Shown: positions 9,307 to 18,258 of the stretch, one piece after another | Numbering within the stretch: the stretch's first letter is position 1 | Layout: each line of letters starts with the position of its first letter | Assembly (NCBI RefSeq): GCF_965278975.1 | Contig: NZ_OZ257126.1 | Location: 3,100,001 to 3,164,000, forward strand | Reading direction: 5' to 3' | Length of the DNA: 64,000 nucleotides | DNA from: Ferrovibrio sp965278975 | Lineage (GTDB): Bacteria > Pseudomonadota > Alphaproteobacteria > Ferrovibrionales > Ferrovibrionaceae | Translations under genes and position numbers: made by a program | The notes under the pieces: model-generated | Told to the model about the DNA's origin: nothing | What the model saw: the letters and a program-made list of their open reading frames with translations, nothing else | The model's database searches: none

Positions 9307-9837
9307 TTAGTGCGACGGTGCGTCCTCGCGTTCCTCGGTTTCAGCCCGGCTGCCGGGCTGGGCGCTGGTTTCCAGCACCTGCTCCAGTTCCATTTCCAGG
9401 CTCGGCTGCGGCTCGCCTTCCGAGAAGGGGGCGCCGCCGGCCTGGGGCTGTTGCTGCTGCGGATGCGGCTGGCCGTTGCCGTTGCCATTGCCGTTACCGT
9501 TCTGCGGTGCGCCATTGGCGGCATTGGCCGCACGCTGCGCCGGGGCCACGCCCTGGGCCAGCATGATGCGGTAATAGTGTTCCGCATGCTGCAGGAAGCT
9601 CTCCGCCTGCACACGGTCGCCGGAGGAATTGGCGTCGCGGGCGAGCTGGCAATAGCGTTCGAAGATATGGCTGGCCGTGCCGCGGATCTTTACGTCCGGG
9701 CCGTTGCTGTCGAAATTGCGGTGCGCATTGTTGCTATTCATGCCGCCGTTGTTGCCACCGCCGCCGCCGCCACCACCATGGGGACGACGGCCTTGGGGAC
9801 GGCCACCGCGTTGACGATTTTTATTCACAGGGTTCAT
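9307..9837 (-). CDS. DUF4167 domain protein, low-complexity N-terminus
   Basis: A 176-aa protein typical of Alphaproteobacteria, found near prfA-prmC. The N-terminus is very basic and Gly/Asn-rich (RQRGGRPQGRRPHGGGG), which suggests RNA binding. The conserved DUF4167 core is at ~50-95 (KIRGTASHIFERYCQLARDA... HAEHYYRIM). A GNGNGNGNG repeat and a Gln/Pro stretch follow, then an acidic tail. The role is unknown; the ribosome-linked context and basic tail hint at a ribosome or RNA function (inference). It is 339 bases downstream of prmC and ends at a strong terminator. Confidence 0.88.
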   Translation of the reverse strand: MNPVNKNRQRGGRPQGRRPHGGGGGGGGNNGGMNSNNAHRNFDSNGPDVKIRGTASHIFERYCQLARDANSSGDRVQAESFLQHAEHYYRIMLAQGVAPAQRAANAANGAPQNGNGNGNGNGQPHPQQQQPQAGGAPFSEGEPQPSLEMELEQVLETSAQPGSRAETEEREDAPSH

Positions 9838-10176
9838 CTCGCTCTGGATCGCATAGGGCGTTGCTGCTTTGGCAGCCAGGTCGCATCGGCGGCATGGTCG
9901 GCCTTTCGATACATCCGCCAGACCGCGCGGATCAGGCGCGGATTGCCGGCGGGGGCTTCGATACCAGGGCGGGTTAGGCCTTAGGAGTCTGTATCGAGAG
10001 GGCGGTGGCGCTGCCGAGATTATCGTTCCTTCTCCGACCGGCTTGGCTTAACCAATTGGCCGGCTGATACCAGTACGCTGGTTCATGTCGAAGGATCATT
10101 CCCGGGGGGCAGCACCACCCCTGGCAGCCAAGATAAGCGGCTCCGGGCAACCTGCCAATAGCCAAATTGGGCTTTT
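9838..10176. other. 339-base intergenic region with no supported gene
   Basis: This stretch between prmC and the DUF4167 gene has no frame with recognisable protein similarity. It probably holds the DUF4167 leader and promoter, but I see no convincing -35/-10 pair on the minus strand. A small AGCC/GGCT hairpin followed by six T on the plus strand (~10161-10181) has no plus-strand gene before it. Confidence 0.5.
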
Positions 10177-11046
10177 TTATCGGGACTTGCGGGCCAGCAG
10201 GGCGCGAATCGTACCGCCCAGATCGGCTTCCAGGGCCACGGCGCCGAACCCAGCCTGTTCCAGCAGGGCCGCTACGGCCGCTTCCTGGCCCTGGCCGATT
10301 TCCAGCGCCACCAGGCCGCCAGGGTTCAGCAGGCTGGCGGGTTGCAGCAGCCGCGCGGCATCGGGGATCAGCCGGCGATAGGCTTCCAGGCCATCCGCGC
10401 CGCCATCCAGCGCGCCAGGCGGTTCATGGCGGGCGACTTCCGGTTCCAGCGCGGCAAGCGCGGCAGACTCTATATATGGGGGGTTGCTGATCACGATATC
10501 GAACGGGCCAGCGAGGCCAGCGCCCCAGTCGCCCGGCTGGAAAGCGGCGCGGTGATCGAGTTGCAGGCTGGCCGCATTGCGGCGCGCCACCGCAAGCGCC
10601 GCAGCCGAGCGGTCGATGCCGAGACCGCTGGCCTGCGGCAGTTCGTGCAGCAGGCTCAGCAGCAGGCAGCCCGAGCCGGTGCCGAAATCCAGCAGCCGCA
10701 GCTTGGCCTGACGATCCGGCACACGCGCCAGCACGGCGGCCACCAGGGTCTCGCTATCGGGCCGTGGATCGAGCACATCAGGCGTGACGCTGAAAGTCAG
10801 GCTCCAGAATTCGCGCCGGCCCAGGATCTGCGCCATCGGCTGGCGCCCAATGCGGCGCTCAAGCAAGGCGGCGAAGCGTGCCGCCGCTTCCGGTGCGATT
10901 TTGGTATCGGTCTCGATGCGCACGCGGTCTGGCGAAAGCCCGGTCGCCTCCGCCAGCAGCAGCACGGCATCAAGCCTCGGGCTGTCGCAGCCGGCGGCCT
11001 TCAGCGCCGCCGTGGCGTCGCGCAGGGCTGTATCTATCCGGGTCAA
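10177..11046 (-). CDS. prmC: Release factor glutamine methyltransferase PrmC
   Basis: Methylates the Gln of the GGQ motif in peptide-chain release factors. The 289-aa protein has an N-terminal helical domain (~1-80), the SAM-binding LLDFGTGSGCLLLSLL and the catalytic NPPY (in DIVISNPPYIES), which holds the substrate glutamine. The ATG overlaps the prfA stop by four bases, so enzyme and substrate are translationally coupled. Near the C-terminus, LLQPASLLNPGGLVALEIGQG carries a few extra residues relative to the usual LLxPGGxLxLEIG. Confidence 0.95.
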   Translation of the reverse strand: MTRIDTALRDATAALKAAGCDSPRLDAVLLLAEATGLSPDRVRIETDTKIAPEAAARFAALLERRIGRQPMAQILGRREFWSLTFSVTPDVLDPRPDSETLVAAVLARVPDRQAKLRLLDFGTGSGCLLLSLLHELPQASGLGIDRSAAALAVARRNAASLQLDHRAAFQPGDWGAGLAGPFDIVISNPPYIESAALAALEPEVARHEPPGALDGGADGLEAYRRLIPDAARLLQPASLLNPGGLVALEIGQGQEAAVAALLEQAGFGAVALEADLGGTIRALLARKSR

Positions 11047-12128
11047 TCGTTGAGGGCGGCGAGCCGCCCGGCCTGGTCCTCGGCGATCAGCGCCTCCACC
11101 ACTTCGTCCAGCGCCTCGCCGGTCACGATCTGCTCGATCTTGTAGAGCGTCAGGTTGATGCGGTGGTCGGTGACGCGGCCTTGCGGGAAATTGTAGGTGC
11201 GGATGCGTTCCGAGCGGTCGCCGGAGCCGACCTGGCCCTTGCGGTCCGCCGCACGCGCCGAGGCCAGCTTGTCGCGCTCGGTCTCATACAGCTTGGCGCG
11301 CAGCAGCTTCATCGCCTGCGCCTTGTTCTTATGCTGGCTGCGCTCGGTCTGCTGTGCCACCACGATGCCGGTGGGCAGATGCGTGATGCGCACCGCCGAG
11401 TCCGTGGTGTTGACATGCTGGCCGCCGGCACCCGAGGAGCGGTAGACATCGATGCGCAGATCGCTTTCGTTGATCTGGATATCCACGTCCTCGGCTTCCG
11501 GCAGCACCGCCACGGTGGCGGCCGAGGTATGGATACGGCCTGAGGCTTCCGTCGCCGGCACGCGCTGCACGCGATGCACGCCGCTTTCGAATTTCAGCCG
11601 GGCATAGACGCCACGGCCGGAAATCTCTGCCACGGCCTCGCGCACGCCGCCGAGTTCGGTGTCGGCGATGTTCATCACCTCGAAGCGCCAGCCCTTCTGC
11701 GCCGCATAGCCGCGATACATGGCGAACAGTTCGGCGGCGAACAAGGCCGCTTCGTCGCCGCCGGTGCCGGCGCGCACTTCGAGTATGGCGTTCTTCTCAT
11801 CCGCCGCGTCCTTCGGCAGCAGCAGGATCAGCAGGCCGCGCTCGATTTCCGGCATCGCCGCCTGGGCTTCCTTCCACTCGGCCTCGGCCAGGTCGCGCAT
11901 CTCGGCATCGGCTGTTGCGTCATCCTTCATCGCCGCGAGGTCGGCGAGTTCGGCGCGCTTGGCTTGCCAATGGCGGATACCCTCCACCAGCGGCTCCAGC
12001 TCGGCATATTCCTTCGACAGCTTGACGAAAGCCTCGCCGGCGCTGCCCGAGGCCATCTCGGATTGCAGCCGGTCGAAACGGTCAAGCACCTTGTCGAGTT
12101 TGGCCTCGGGCAGGGCGGGCAGGTCCAT
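11043..12128 (-). CDS. prfA: Peptide chain release factor 1
   Basis: RF1 reads UAA and UAG stop codons and triggers peptide release. The 361-aa protein has the stop-codon-recognition region (EVEDVDIQI-type block preceded by HTSAATVAVLPE) and the universal GGQ at residues 235-237 (SSGAGGQHVNTTDSAV). It lies six bases after hisS and overlaps prmC, which methylates it. The length and motifs are normal, and it is part of the rodZ-ispG-hisS-prfA-prmC run. Confidence 0.97.
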   Translation of the reverse strand: MDLPALPEAKLDKVLDRFDRLQSEMASGSAGEAFVKLSKEYAELEPLVEGIRHWQAKRAELADLAAMKDDATADAEMRDLAEAEWKEAQAAMPEIERGLLILLLPKDAADEKNAILEVRAGTGGDEAALFAAELFAMYRGYAAQKGWRFEVMNIADTELGGVREAVAEISGRGVYARLKFESGVHRVQRVPATEASGRIHTSAATVAVLPEAEDVDIQINESDLRIDVYRSSGAGGQHVNTTDSAVRITHLPTGIVVAQQTERSQHKNKAQAMKLLRAKLYETERDKLASARAADRKGQVGSGDRSERIRTYNFPQGRVTDHRINLTLYKIEQIVTGEALDEVVEALIAEDQAGRLAALND

Positions 12129-12134
12129 GTTATT

Positions 12135-13379
12135 TCACCCGCGTTGCTGCAGGTGTGCCGCCAGGTCGCCGCGCGCCACTTCGGTTTCGCTGCCGGCCTT
12201 GAGGTCCTTCAGCTTCACCACGCCCTTGGCCAGTTCGTCATCGCCGAAGATCACGGCGAAGCGGCAGCCAAGCTTGTCGGCGCGCTTCATGCGCTTGCCC
12301 ACATTGCCCTTGTAGCCAAGTTCCACGGCGATATTCGCCGCGCGCAATTCGGTTGCCAGCGCCACGGCGGCGGCTTCCGCCGGCTCGCCGATCGGCACGA
12401 TGGCAACGGCCTCGGTGGCGGCGACCTGTGGATCGCTCAACAGCACCAGGCGCTCGATGCCGCCGGCCCAGCCGATGCCGGGCGTTGGCTGGCCGCCAAG
12501 CTGCTGGATCAGGCCATCATAGCGGCCACCGGCAATCACCGCGCCCTGGGCGCCGAGATGCGTGGTGACGAATTCGAACGCCGTGTGGGTGTAGTAATCC
12601 AGGCCGCGCACCAGGCGCGGATCGACCTGGAACGGCACGCCGGCCAAAGTAAGGCCCTGCTTCACGGCGGCAAAGAAATTGGCCGCAGCGGGCGTGAGGA
12701 AATCATCGATCAGCGGCGCATTGGCCACCAGCTTGCGGTCGCCTTCATCCTTGGAATCGAGGATGCGCAGCGGGTTCTTCTCCAGGCGCTTCAGGCTGTC
12801 TTCCGACAGGCTGGCCTTGTGCTGGGAGAAATACGCCACCAAAGCGTCGCGATAGGCAGCCCGGCTTTCCGGGTCGCCCAGCGTGTTGAGCAGCAGGGTG
12901 CATTTATCCAGGATGCCGAGACGGCGCAGGATATCGGCGCCCAGCGTGATCACTTCCACATCGGCCTGCGGTTCAGGCGAACCGATCACTTCCACGTCGA
13001 TCTGGTGGAACTGGCGCTGGCGGCCCTTCTGCGGCCGTTCGTAGCGGAACATCGGGCCCCAGGCGAAAGCCTTGAACGGAACATTCTGCTGCTGGCCGTT
13101 GGAGATGAAGGCGCGACAGATGCCGGCAGTGTATTCCGGGCGCAGCGCCAGGTTCTCGCCGCCGCGGTCGTTGATGGCATACATCTCCTTCGACACGGCA
13201 TCCGAAGTCTCGCCCATCGAACGGGCAAACACATCGGTGAATTCGAAGATCGGCGTTGCCATTTCGCGATAGCCATAAAGGCTGGCCGCAAGCCGCGCGG
13301 TGTCCACTACGCTGCGGAAGCGGGCATAGTCATCGGGCAGTAGATCATGGGTGCCGCGCACGGGCTGGAACTGGGCCAC
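12135..13379 (-). CDS. hisS: Histidyl-tRNA synthetase
   Basis: A class II synthetase that charges tRNA-His. The 414-aa product has RGTHDLLP at the N-terminus, motif 2 (ALRPEYTAGICR then FRYERPQKGRQRQFHQ), the histidine-binding RGLDYYTHTAFEF, motif 3 (GIGWAGGIERL) and the C-terminal anticodon domain. I start it at the GTG at 13379 because AAGGAG lies six bases upstream and family alignment begins there; the frame remains open to 13493 but that part overlaps the end of ispG. Confidence 0.96.
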   Translation of the reverse strand: MAQFQPVRGTHDLLPDDYARFRSVVDTARLAASLYGYREMATPIFEFTDVFARSMGETSDAVSKEMYAINDRGGENLALRPEYTAGICRAFISNGQQQNVPFKAFAWGPMFRYERPQKGRQRQFHQIDVEVIGSPEPQADVEVITLGADILRRLGILDKCTLLLNTLGDPESRAAYRDALVAYFSQHKASLSEDSLKRLEKNPLRILDSKDEGDRKLVANAPLIDDFLTPAAANFFAAVKQGLTLAGVPFQVDPRLVRGLDYYTHTAFEFVTTHLGAQGAVIAGGRYDGLIQQLGGQPTPGIGWAGGIERLVLLSDPQVAATEAVAIVPIGEPAEAAAVALATELRAANIAVELGYKGNVGKRMKRADKLGCRFAVIFGDDELAKGVVKLKDLKAGSETEVARGDLAAHLQQRG

Positions 13380-13410
13380 GGGTCGCTCCTTGGGTAAAAC
13401 GGATTGATCG

Positions 13411-14544
13411 CTAATCGGCAGCGTCGGCTGCCGTGTCCTTGTCGGCCTTCGCGGCCTCGATCTCGCGCGCCTTGGCCTCAACCAGGCGCACAAGATGCTG
13501 CACGATATCTTCGTTCTGCAGCCGGTGCGCCGGCTGGCCGGCGAGATAGACCTGATGCGAGCCCTTGCCGCCGCCGGTGAAGCCGATATCGGTCTCGCGC
13601 GCTTCGCCGGGGCCGTTCACCACGCAGCCGATCACGCTCAGCGTCATCGGCGTGGTGATATGCGCCAGGCGCTTCTCAAGCAGTTCCACGGTCTGGATCA
13701 CATCGAATTGCTGCCGTGCGCAGGACGGGCAGGAAATCACGTTGACGCCGCGATGGCGCAGGTTCATCGACTTCAGCATGTCGAAGCCGACGCGCACTTC
13801 CTCCTCCGGCGCCGCAGAGAGCGAGACGCGGAGCGTATCGCCGATGCCGGACCACAGCAGCATGCCAAGCCCAATGGAGGATTTCACCGTGCCGATGCGC
13901 TGGCCGCCGGCTTCGGTGATGCCGATATGCAGCGGGTAGTCGCAGGCCTCGGCCAGGCCCTGATAGGCGGCCACGGCGAGGAATACGTCGGAAGCCTTCA
14001 CGCTGATCTTGAATTCGCGGAAGTCATGGTCTTCCAGGATGCGCGCATGGTCCATGGCGCTTTCCACCATGGCTTCCGGGCAGGGCTCGCCATATTTTTC
14101 CAGCAGGTGCTTTTCCAGCGAGCCGGCATTGACGCCGATGCGCATGGAGCAGCCATGGTCCTTGGCCGCCTTCACCACTTCGCGCACGCGCTCGGCCGAG
14201 CCGATATTGCCCGGGTTGATGCGCAGACAGGCAGCACCAGCCTGGGCCGCCTCGATGGCGCGCTTGTAGTGGAAATGGATGTCGGCAACGATCGGCACCC
14301 GGGCCTGGCGCACGATTTCCTTCAGCGCCGCCGTCGAGGCTTCGTCGGGGCAGGACACGCGCACGATATCGACACCGGCTTCCTCGCAGCGCCGGATCTG
14401 TTCCACCGTTGCCTTGACGTCGCTGGTCAGCGTGTTGGTCATGGTCTGCACGGTGATCGGCGCGTCGCCGCCCACCGGCACCTTGCCGACGAAAATCTGC
14501 CGCGACTTGCGCCGCTGGATATCGCGATAGGGGCGGATGCTCAT
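13411..14544 (-). CDS. ispG: 4-hydroxy-3-methylbut-2-enyl diphosphate synthase IspG (GcpE)
   Basis: The penultimate enzyme of the MEP isoprenoid pathway, which reduces cyclic MEcPP using a [4Fe-4S] cluster. The 377-aa protein has the TIM-barrel start (VGKVPVGGDAPITVQTMTNT) and the cluster-binding cysteines in CPSCARQQFD and CVVNGPGEARE. The C-terminal tail (AKAREIEAAKADKDTAADAA) is lineage-variable. It is the second gene of the run from rodZ, 31 bases before hisS. Confidence 0.96.
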   Translation of the reverse strand: MSIRPYRDIQRRKSRQIFVGKVPVGGDAPITVQTMTNTLTSDVKATVEQIRRCEEAGVDIVRVSCPDEASTAALKEIVRQARVPIVADIHFHYKRAIEAAQAGAACLRINPGNIGSAERVREVVKAAKDHGCSMRIGVNAGSLEKHLLEKYGEPCPEAMVESAMDHARILEDHDFREFKISVKASDVFLAVAAYQGLAEACDYPLHIGITEAGGQRIGTVKSSIGLGMLLWSGIGDTLRVSLSAAPEEEVRVGFDMLKSMNLRHRGVNVISCPSCARQQFDVIQTVELLEKRLAHITTPMTLSVIGCVVNGPGEARETDIGFTGGGKGSHQVYLAGQPAHRLQNEDIVQHLVRLVEAKAREIEAAKADKDTAADAAD

Positions 14545-14610
14545 GATGGGCGTAACATGGCGCTTTTTGGCGCCGGAGGCAACGGCGGCTACCCGATTTT
14601 CAGATGGCAG

Positions 14611-15735
14611 CTACTCTACTTTCAGGGCGGTTTTCAGCCCCTCGGCATCCAGTGTCACACCGCGTTTCACCTCGCCGGTATCGCCTAAGCGCGGCAGGGC
14701 CTTGCCATCCAGGGTGAGCAGGATGCCGCCGGCATTGCCGGTGGCCAAGGTCAGGCCCTCGCGGCCCGGCACGGCATAGGTTTCCCCCGCCGCCATCAGC
14801 CGGGTGAACAATGGCTCGTTATTCGGCCCGCGCACCTGCACCCAGCTTTGCGCATCGGCCTTGATCACCACGCGGCCAGGATCGCCACCGAAGCGCGCCG
14901 TGCTGGTGGCGGGCGGCGTTGACACCGCAGCCGTTGCCGAGGCCGGCACGGGCGCCGGCACTGGCACCGCAGGCGCGGCAGCCACCACTGGAGCAGGGGC
15001 CGGGGTAGGGGGCGGGGCAGGCGTCGCGGCTGGCGAAGTGGCCGGTACCGGTGAAGCAGCCGGGGCTGGTGTTGCCGGAACAGGTGCCGGCGGAACCGGT
15101 GCAGCCGGCGCGGTTGCCATGACAGGCGCCGTCACGGCTGTGGCAGGCGATGCACTGGGTGTTGGCGCGGGCGCAGGAACTGATGCGCTGGCTGTTGCGG
15201 CCGCCGCCGGTGCAGCCGGTGTGGGTGCCGGGCGTGGCGCGGCCATGATCGGGGTTGGCGGCGGTACCAGATCGGCAAGGCGGCCGGGCACGGCCTTCAC
15301 CAGTTCGGCGCCGCTGCGGAAGGTTTCCTGATAACGATACCACACGGCATAGGCGCCGATGGCGACGATCAGCGCCAGCAGCACCAGCAGCAGGCGCGGC
15401 GTGCGCTGTTCCGGGCGCGGCATCGGGAACACCAGTTCCTTGCGCTGGCGCGCGATGTCGCTTTCAGACTGGAAATTCTGCACCACCTGTTCGGGATCGA
15501 GGCCGAGCGTTTCGGCATAGGTGCGCAGGAAGCCGGTGATGTAGATCGGGCCGGGCAGTTCGGTGAAGCGGCCGCCTTCGATGGCATCGAGATGCTGGCG
15601 GCGGATGCGGGTGCGCGCAGCCACGTCGACGAGCGACAATCCCTGCCGCTCGCGGACGATCTTCAGGCTGTTGCCGACGCCCTCATAGGGGCCGGCAGTA
15701 GAAGCGGCCGGCTTGTCTCCGGCTTCTGCGCTCAT
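14611..15735 (-). CDS. RodZ-like protein: HTH, membrane anchor, DUF4115
   Basis: RodZ links MreB filaments to the cell-wall elongation complex. The 374-aa product has a cytoplasmic Xre-type helix-turn-helix (~25-85, SLVDVAARTRIRRQHLDAIE and PIYITGFLRTYAE), one transmembrane helix (~120-142), a long Pro/Ala linker of about 140 residues, and a C-terminal DUF4115 beta domain (VVIKADAQSWVQVRG... LTLATGNAGGI). The start at 15735 (MSAEAGDK) is uncertain; an in-frame GTG at 15762 is the alternative. The linker coding sequence is built of repeated Pro-Ala codons and may vary in length between strains. It heads the run into ispG and hisS. Confidence 0.88.
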   Translation of the reverse strand: MSAEAGDKPAASTAGPYEGVGNSLKIVRERQGLSLVDVAARTRIRRQHLDAIEGGRFTELPGPIYITGFLRTYAETLGLDPEQVVQNFQSESDIARQRKELVFPMPRPEQRTPRLLLVLLALIVAIGAYAVWYRYQETFRSGAELVKAVPGRLADLVPPPTPIMAAPRPAPTPAAPAAAATASASVPAPAPTPSASPATAVTAPVMATAPAAPVPPAPVPATPAPAASPVPATSPAATPAPPPTPAPAPVVAAAPAVPVPAPVPASATAAVSTPPATSTARFGGDPGRVVIKADAQSWVQVRGPNNEPLFTRLMAAGETYAVPGREGLTLATGNAGGILLTLDGKALPRLGDTGEVKRGVTLDAEGLKTALKVE

Positions 15736-15891
15736 GACGGGCTTGATCCCCTTCCGCAACACTTCAACTCACTGCCTTACTCACCGCATCACGCTTTTAC
15801 AGGCGACCGTATTCCTTCAAACGGTCACCGTAATCGAACGAAAAGAAAACTTTCGGCTCGATTCACAACTGCCAATAGCGGAGCGGATTAT

Positions 15892-18159
15892 TTAAACTAT
15901 CACACCGTTTTCGCGTGCAAATTCTTCTAATCGTGCACGCAGGCTGTGGTCGGGCAGATAGTAGAGGCCCTCCAAAAATTCCGCAAGCGAGAGAACATCC
16001 AGGCTACGGAGCATCTCTTTCACCGGGCCGATGGCATTGGCCGGCATCGACAGCCGTTCGAAGCCGAGGCCGAGCAGCGCCATGGCTTCCAAAGGTCGGC
16101 TGCCCATCTCGCCGCACATGGTGAGCGGCTTCTCGTAGGTTTTGCATTGCTGCACCACCCAGCGCAGGAAGCTGACCATGCTGGGGCTGAGCGGATCGTA
16201 GCGATCCATCATGCGCGGATTGCCGCGGTCGGTGGCGAACAGGAACTGCATCAGGTCGTTGGAACCGACCGAGACGAAATCGACCAGCGGCAGCAGGGCG
16301 GGCAACTGCCAGGCCAGGGCCGGCACTTCCAGCATGGTGCCGACCTTCACATCGCGCGGCACCGGGCGCTTCAGTGCTTTCAGCCGCGCCACTTCGCGGT
16401 CCAGCATCTTGCGCGCGCGGCGGAATTCGTCCACCTCGGCAATCATCGGGAACATCACATGCAGCACGCGGCCTTCCGCCGCCTGCAACATGGCGCGCAG
16501 TTGCACCTTCAGCAGAGCCGGGCGGTCCAGCGCGATGCGGATGGCGCGCCAGCCCATGGCCGGATTTTCTTCCGGATGCTTGGCGAGATAGGGCAGCACC
16601 TTGTCGCCGCCGACATCCAGCGTGCGGAACACCACCGGGCGCTCGCCGGCATGCTCGATCACGCGGCGGTAGATCTGTTCCTGCGCATCGGCCTTCGGCA
16701 TTGTCGGGCGCACCAGGAACTGCAATTCGGTGCGGTACAGCCCGATGCCATCGGCATTGGTCTCGTCCAGATGCGCCAGGTCGATCAGCAGGCCGGCATT
16801 GACCAGCAATGCGATGCGCTTGCCGTCACGGGTGACCGGCGGCTCGTCGCGCTGGGCGGCATATTTCGCCAGCCGTGCCTGGCGCAGATGCAGGCTCTGC
16901 TCGAAGGCGCGCACCACATCAGGGCCGGGGCGTACGAAAATCTGCGCATGGTCGCCATCCACCACCACCTGGTCGCCCGGCTCGACGCGGGCAATGGCGC
17001 CGCCGATGCCCCCGATCACCGGGATGCCCAGCGCGCGCGCCACGATGGCGACATGGCTGCTGGATGTGCCTTCCTCCAGCACCAGCGCCTGCAGCTTGCG
17101 GCGGTCATAGTCCAGCAATTCCGCCGGACCCATCGCCTTGGCGAACAGGATGCCGTTATCGGGCAGGTTCTCCGCCACCGAACGCGCGGTCTTGCCCGAG
17201 AGATGCAGCAGCAGGCGGTTGGCCAGATCGTCGAGATCGGCCAGGCGTTCGCGCAGATACGGATCGGTGATCGCCTGCATGCGGTGGCGCGTATCGCCCT
17301 GCACGCGCAGCACGGCTGCTTCCGCTGTGAGGCCGGATTCCACCGCGCCGTGCAGCTTGGCCAGCCAGCCGGTGTCATGCGCGAACATCTTATAGGTTTC
17401 CAGCACATCGCGGCTCTCGCCGACGATGTCGTCGTCCGGCGCGTCCAGCATCTGGTTCACCTGGTCGCGCATCGAGGCAACGGCGGCATCCAGCCGGCTC
17501 TTTTCCAGCGGAATATCGTCGGCGATGGTCTTGGTGATCTGGATGCGCGGCTCGTGCAGCACCGCCTGGCCGATGGCCAGGCCCTCGGACAGCACGCGGC
17601 CATCGGCGCGGAACGGCAGCGACGGAGCACGCGCCAGCACGGGGGCATCGTCGGCGCCGACCAGCTGGCCCGAGGCCACCATCTCGGCCAGTACCATCGA
17701 AATGGTTTCGAGGACTTCGACTTCTTCCTCGGAATACTGGGTGCGGGTCTTGTTCTGCACCACCAGCACGCCGATCACGCGCGCGTCGCGCTGCAACGGC
17801 ACGCCAAGCAGCGAATGATAGATCTCTTCGCCGGTTTCCGGCTTATAGGCGAATTGTGGGTGGTTCTGCGCATCCGCCAGCGCCAGCGGGCGGGCATGGG
17901 CGGCGATATCGCCGACAAGGCCTTCGCCGACCTTCAGCCGCGTCTTGTGGATTGCTTCCGGGTTCAGACCTTCGGTGGCGTAAAGTTCCAGCTCGTCGTT
18001 GCGCAGCAGGTAGACTGAGCAGACTTCCGCCACCATGTTGGCGGCGATGGAGCGCACCACGCGGGCCAGGCGTTCATCGACGCTGCCGGCCTCCGCCATG
18101 ATCTCGCGCAGGCGGCGCAGCAGGCCACGGGGGCCTGGCGATGGAGCACGCGCGATCAT
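15892..18159 (-). CDS. ptsP: PTS-Ntr enzyme I, PtsP (GAF-EI)
   Basis: Starts the nitrogen-related phosphotransferase relay, moving phosphate from PEP to NPr. The 755-aa protein has an N-terminal GAF domain (~15-165, containing VGEGLVGDIAAHARPLALAD), which in this family senses glutamine or 2-oxoglutarate, then the EI N-terminal domain with the phosphorylated His369 in EEGTSSSHVAIVARALG, and the PEP-binding barrel (VFRTLDVGGDK, SVGSNDLMQFLFATDR, MCGEMGSRP). It follows lysC by 99 bases, a conserved alphaproteobacterial pair. The usual partners ptsO and ptsN are not in the window. Confidence 0.95.
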   Translation of the reverse strand: MIARAPSPGPRGLLRRLREIMAEAGSVDERLARVVRSIAANMVAEVCSVYLLRNDELELYATEGLNPEAIHKTRLKVGEGLVGDIAAHARPLALADAQNHPQFAYKPETGEEIYHSLLGVPLQRDARVIGVLVVQNKTRTQYSEEEVEVLETISMVLAEMVASGQLVGADDAPVLARAPSLPFRADGRVLSEGLAIGQAVLHEPRIQITKTIADDIPLEKSRLDAAVASMRDQVNQMLDAPDDDIVGESRDVLETYKMFAHDTGWLAKLHGAVESGLTAEAAVLRVQGDTRHRMQAITDPYLRERLADLDDLANRLLLHLSGKTARSVAENLPDNGILFAKAMGPAELLDYDRRKLQALVLEEGTSSSHVAIVARALGIPVIGGIGGAIARVEPGDQVVVDGDHAQIFVRPGPDVVRAFEQSLHLRQARLAKYAAQRDEPPVTRDGKRIALLVNAGLLIDLAHLDETNADGIGLYRTELQFLVRPTMPKADAQEQIYRRVIEHAGERPVVFRTLDVGGDKVLPYLAKHPEENPAMGWRAIRIALDRPALLKVQLRAMLQAAEGRVLHVMFPMIAEVDEFRRARKMLDREVARLKALKRPVPRDVKVGTMLEVPALAWQLPALLPLVDFVSVGSNDLMQFLFATDRGNPRMMDRYDPLSPSMVSFLRWVVQQCKTYEKPLTMCGEMGSRPLEAMALLGLGFERLSMPANAIGPVKEMLRSLDVLSLAEFLEGLYYLPDHSLRARLEEFARENGVIV

Positions 18160-18258
18160 GCCGGGTCTCCCCGGTCCCGATCGCCCGTCCGGATCACTCC
18201 GGTCGGCCTGGCGTCGCCCCCAAAATACATCCAGCCCCCTGCATGGTCCGGCGCGATA

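Noticed and set aside
10161..10181. AGCC-aaattg-GGCT followed by six T, plus-strand terminator-like
   Set aside because: The stem is only four pairs and no plus-strand gene lies upstream; it overlaps the end of prmC on the other strand.
15946..18018. A 690-codon plus-strand frame opposite ptsP
   Set aside because: Complete shadow of ptsP, which has all expected domains.
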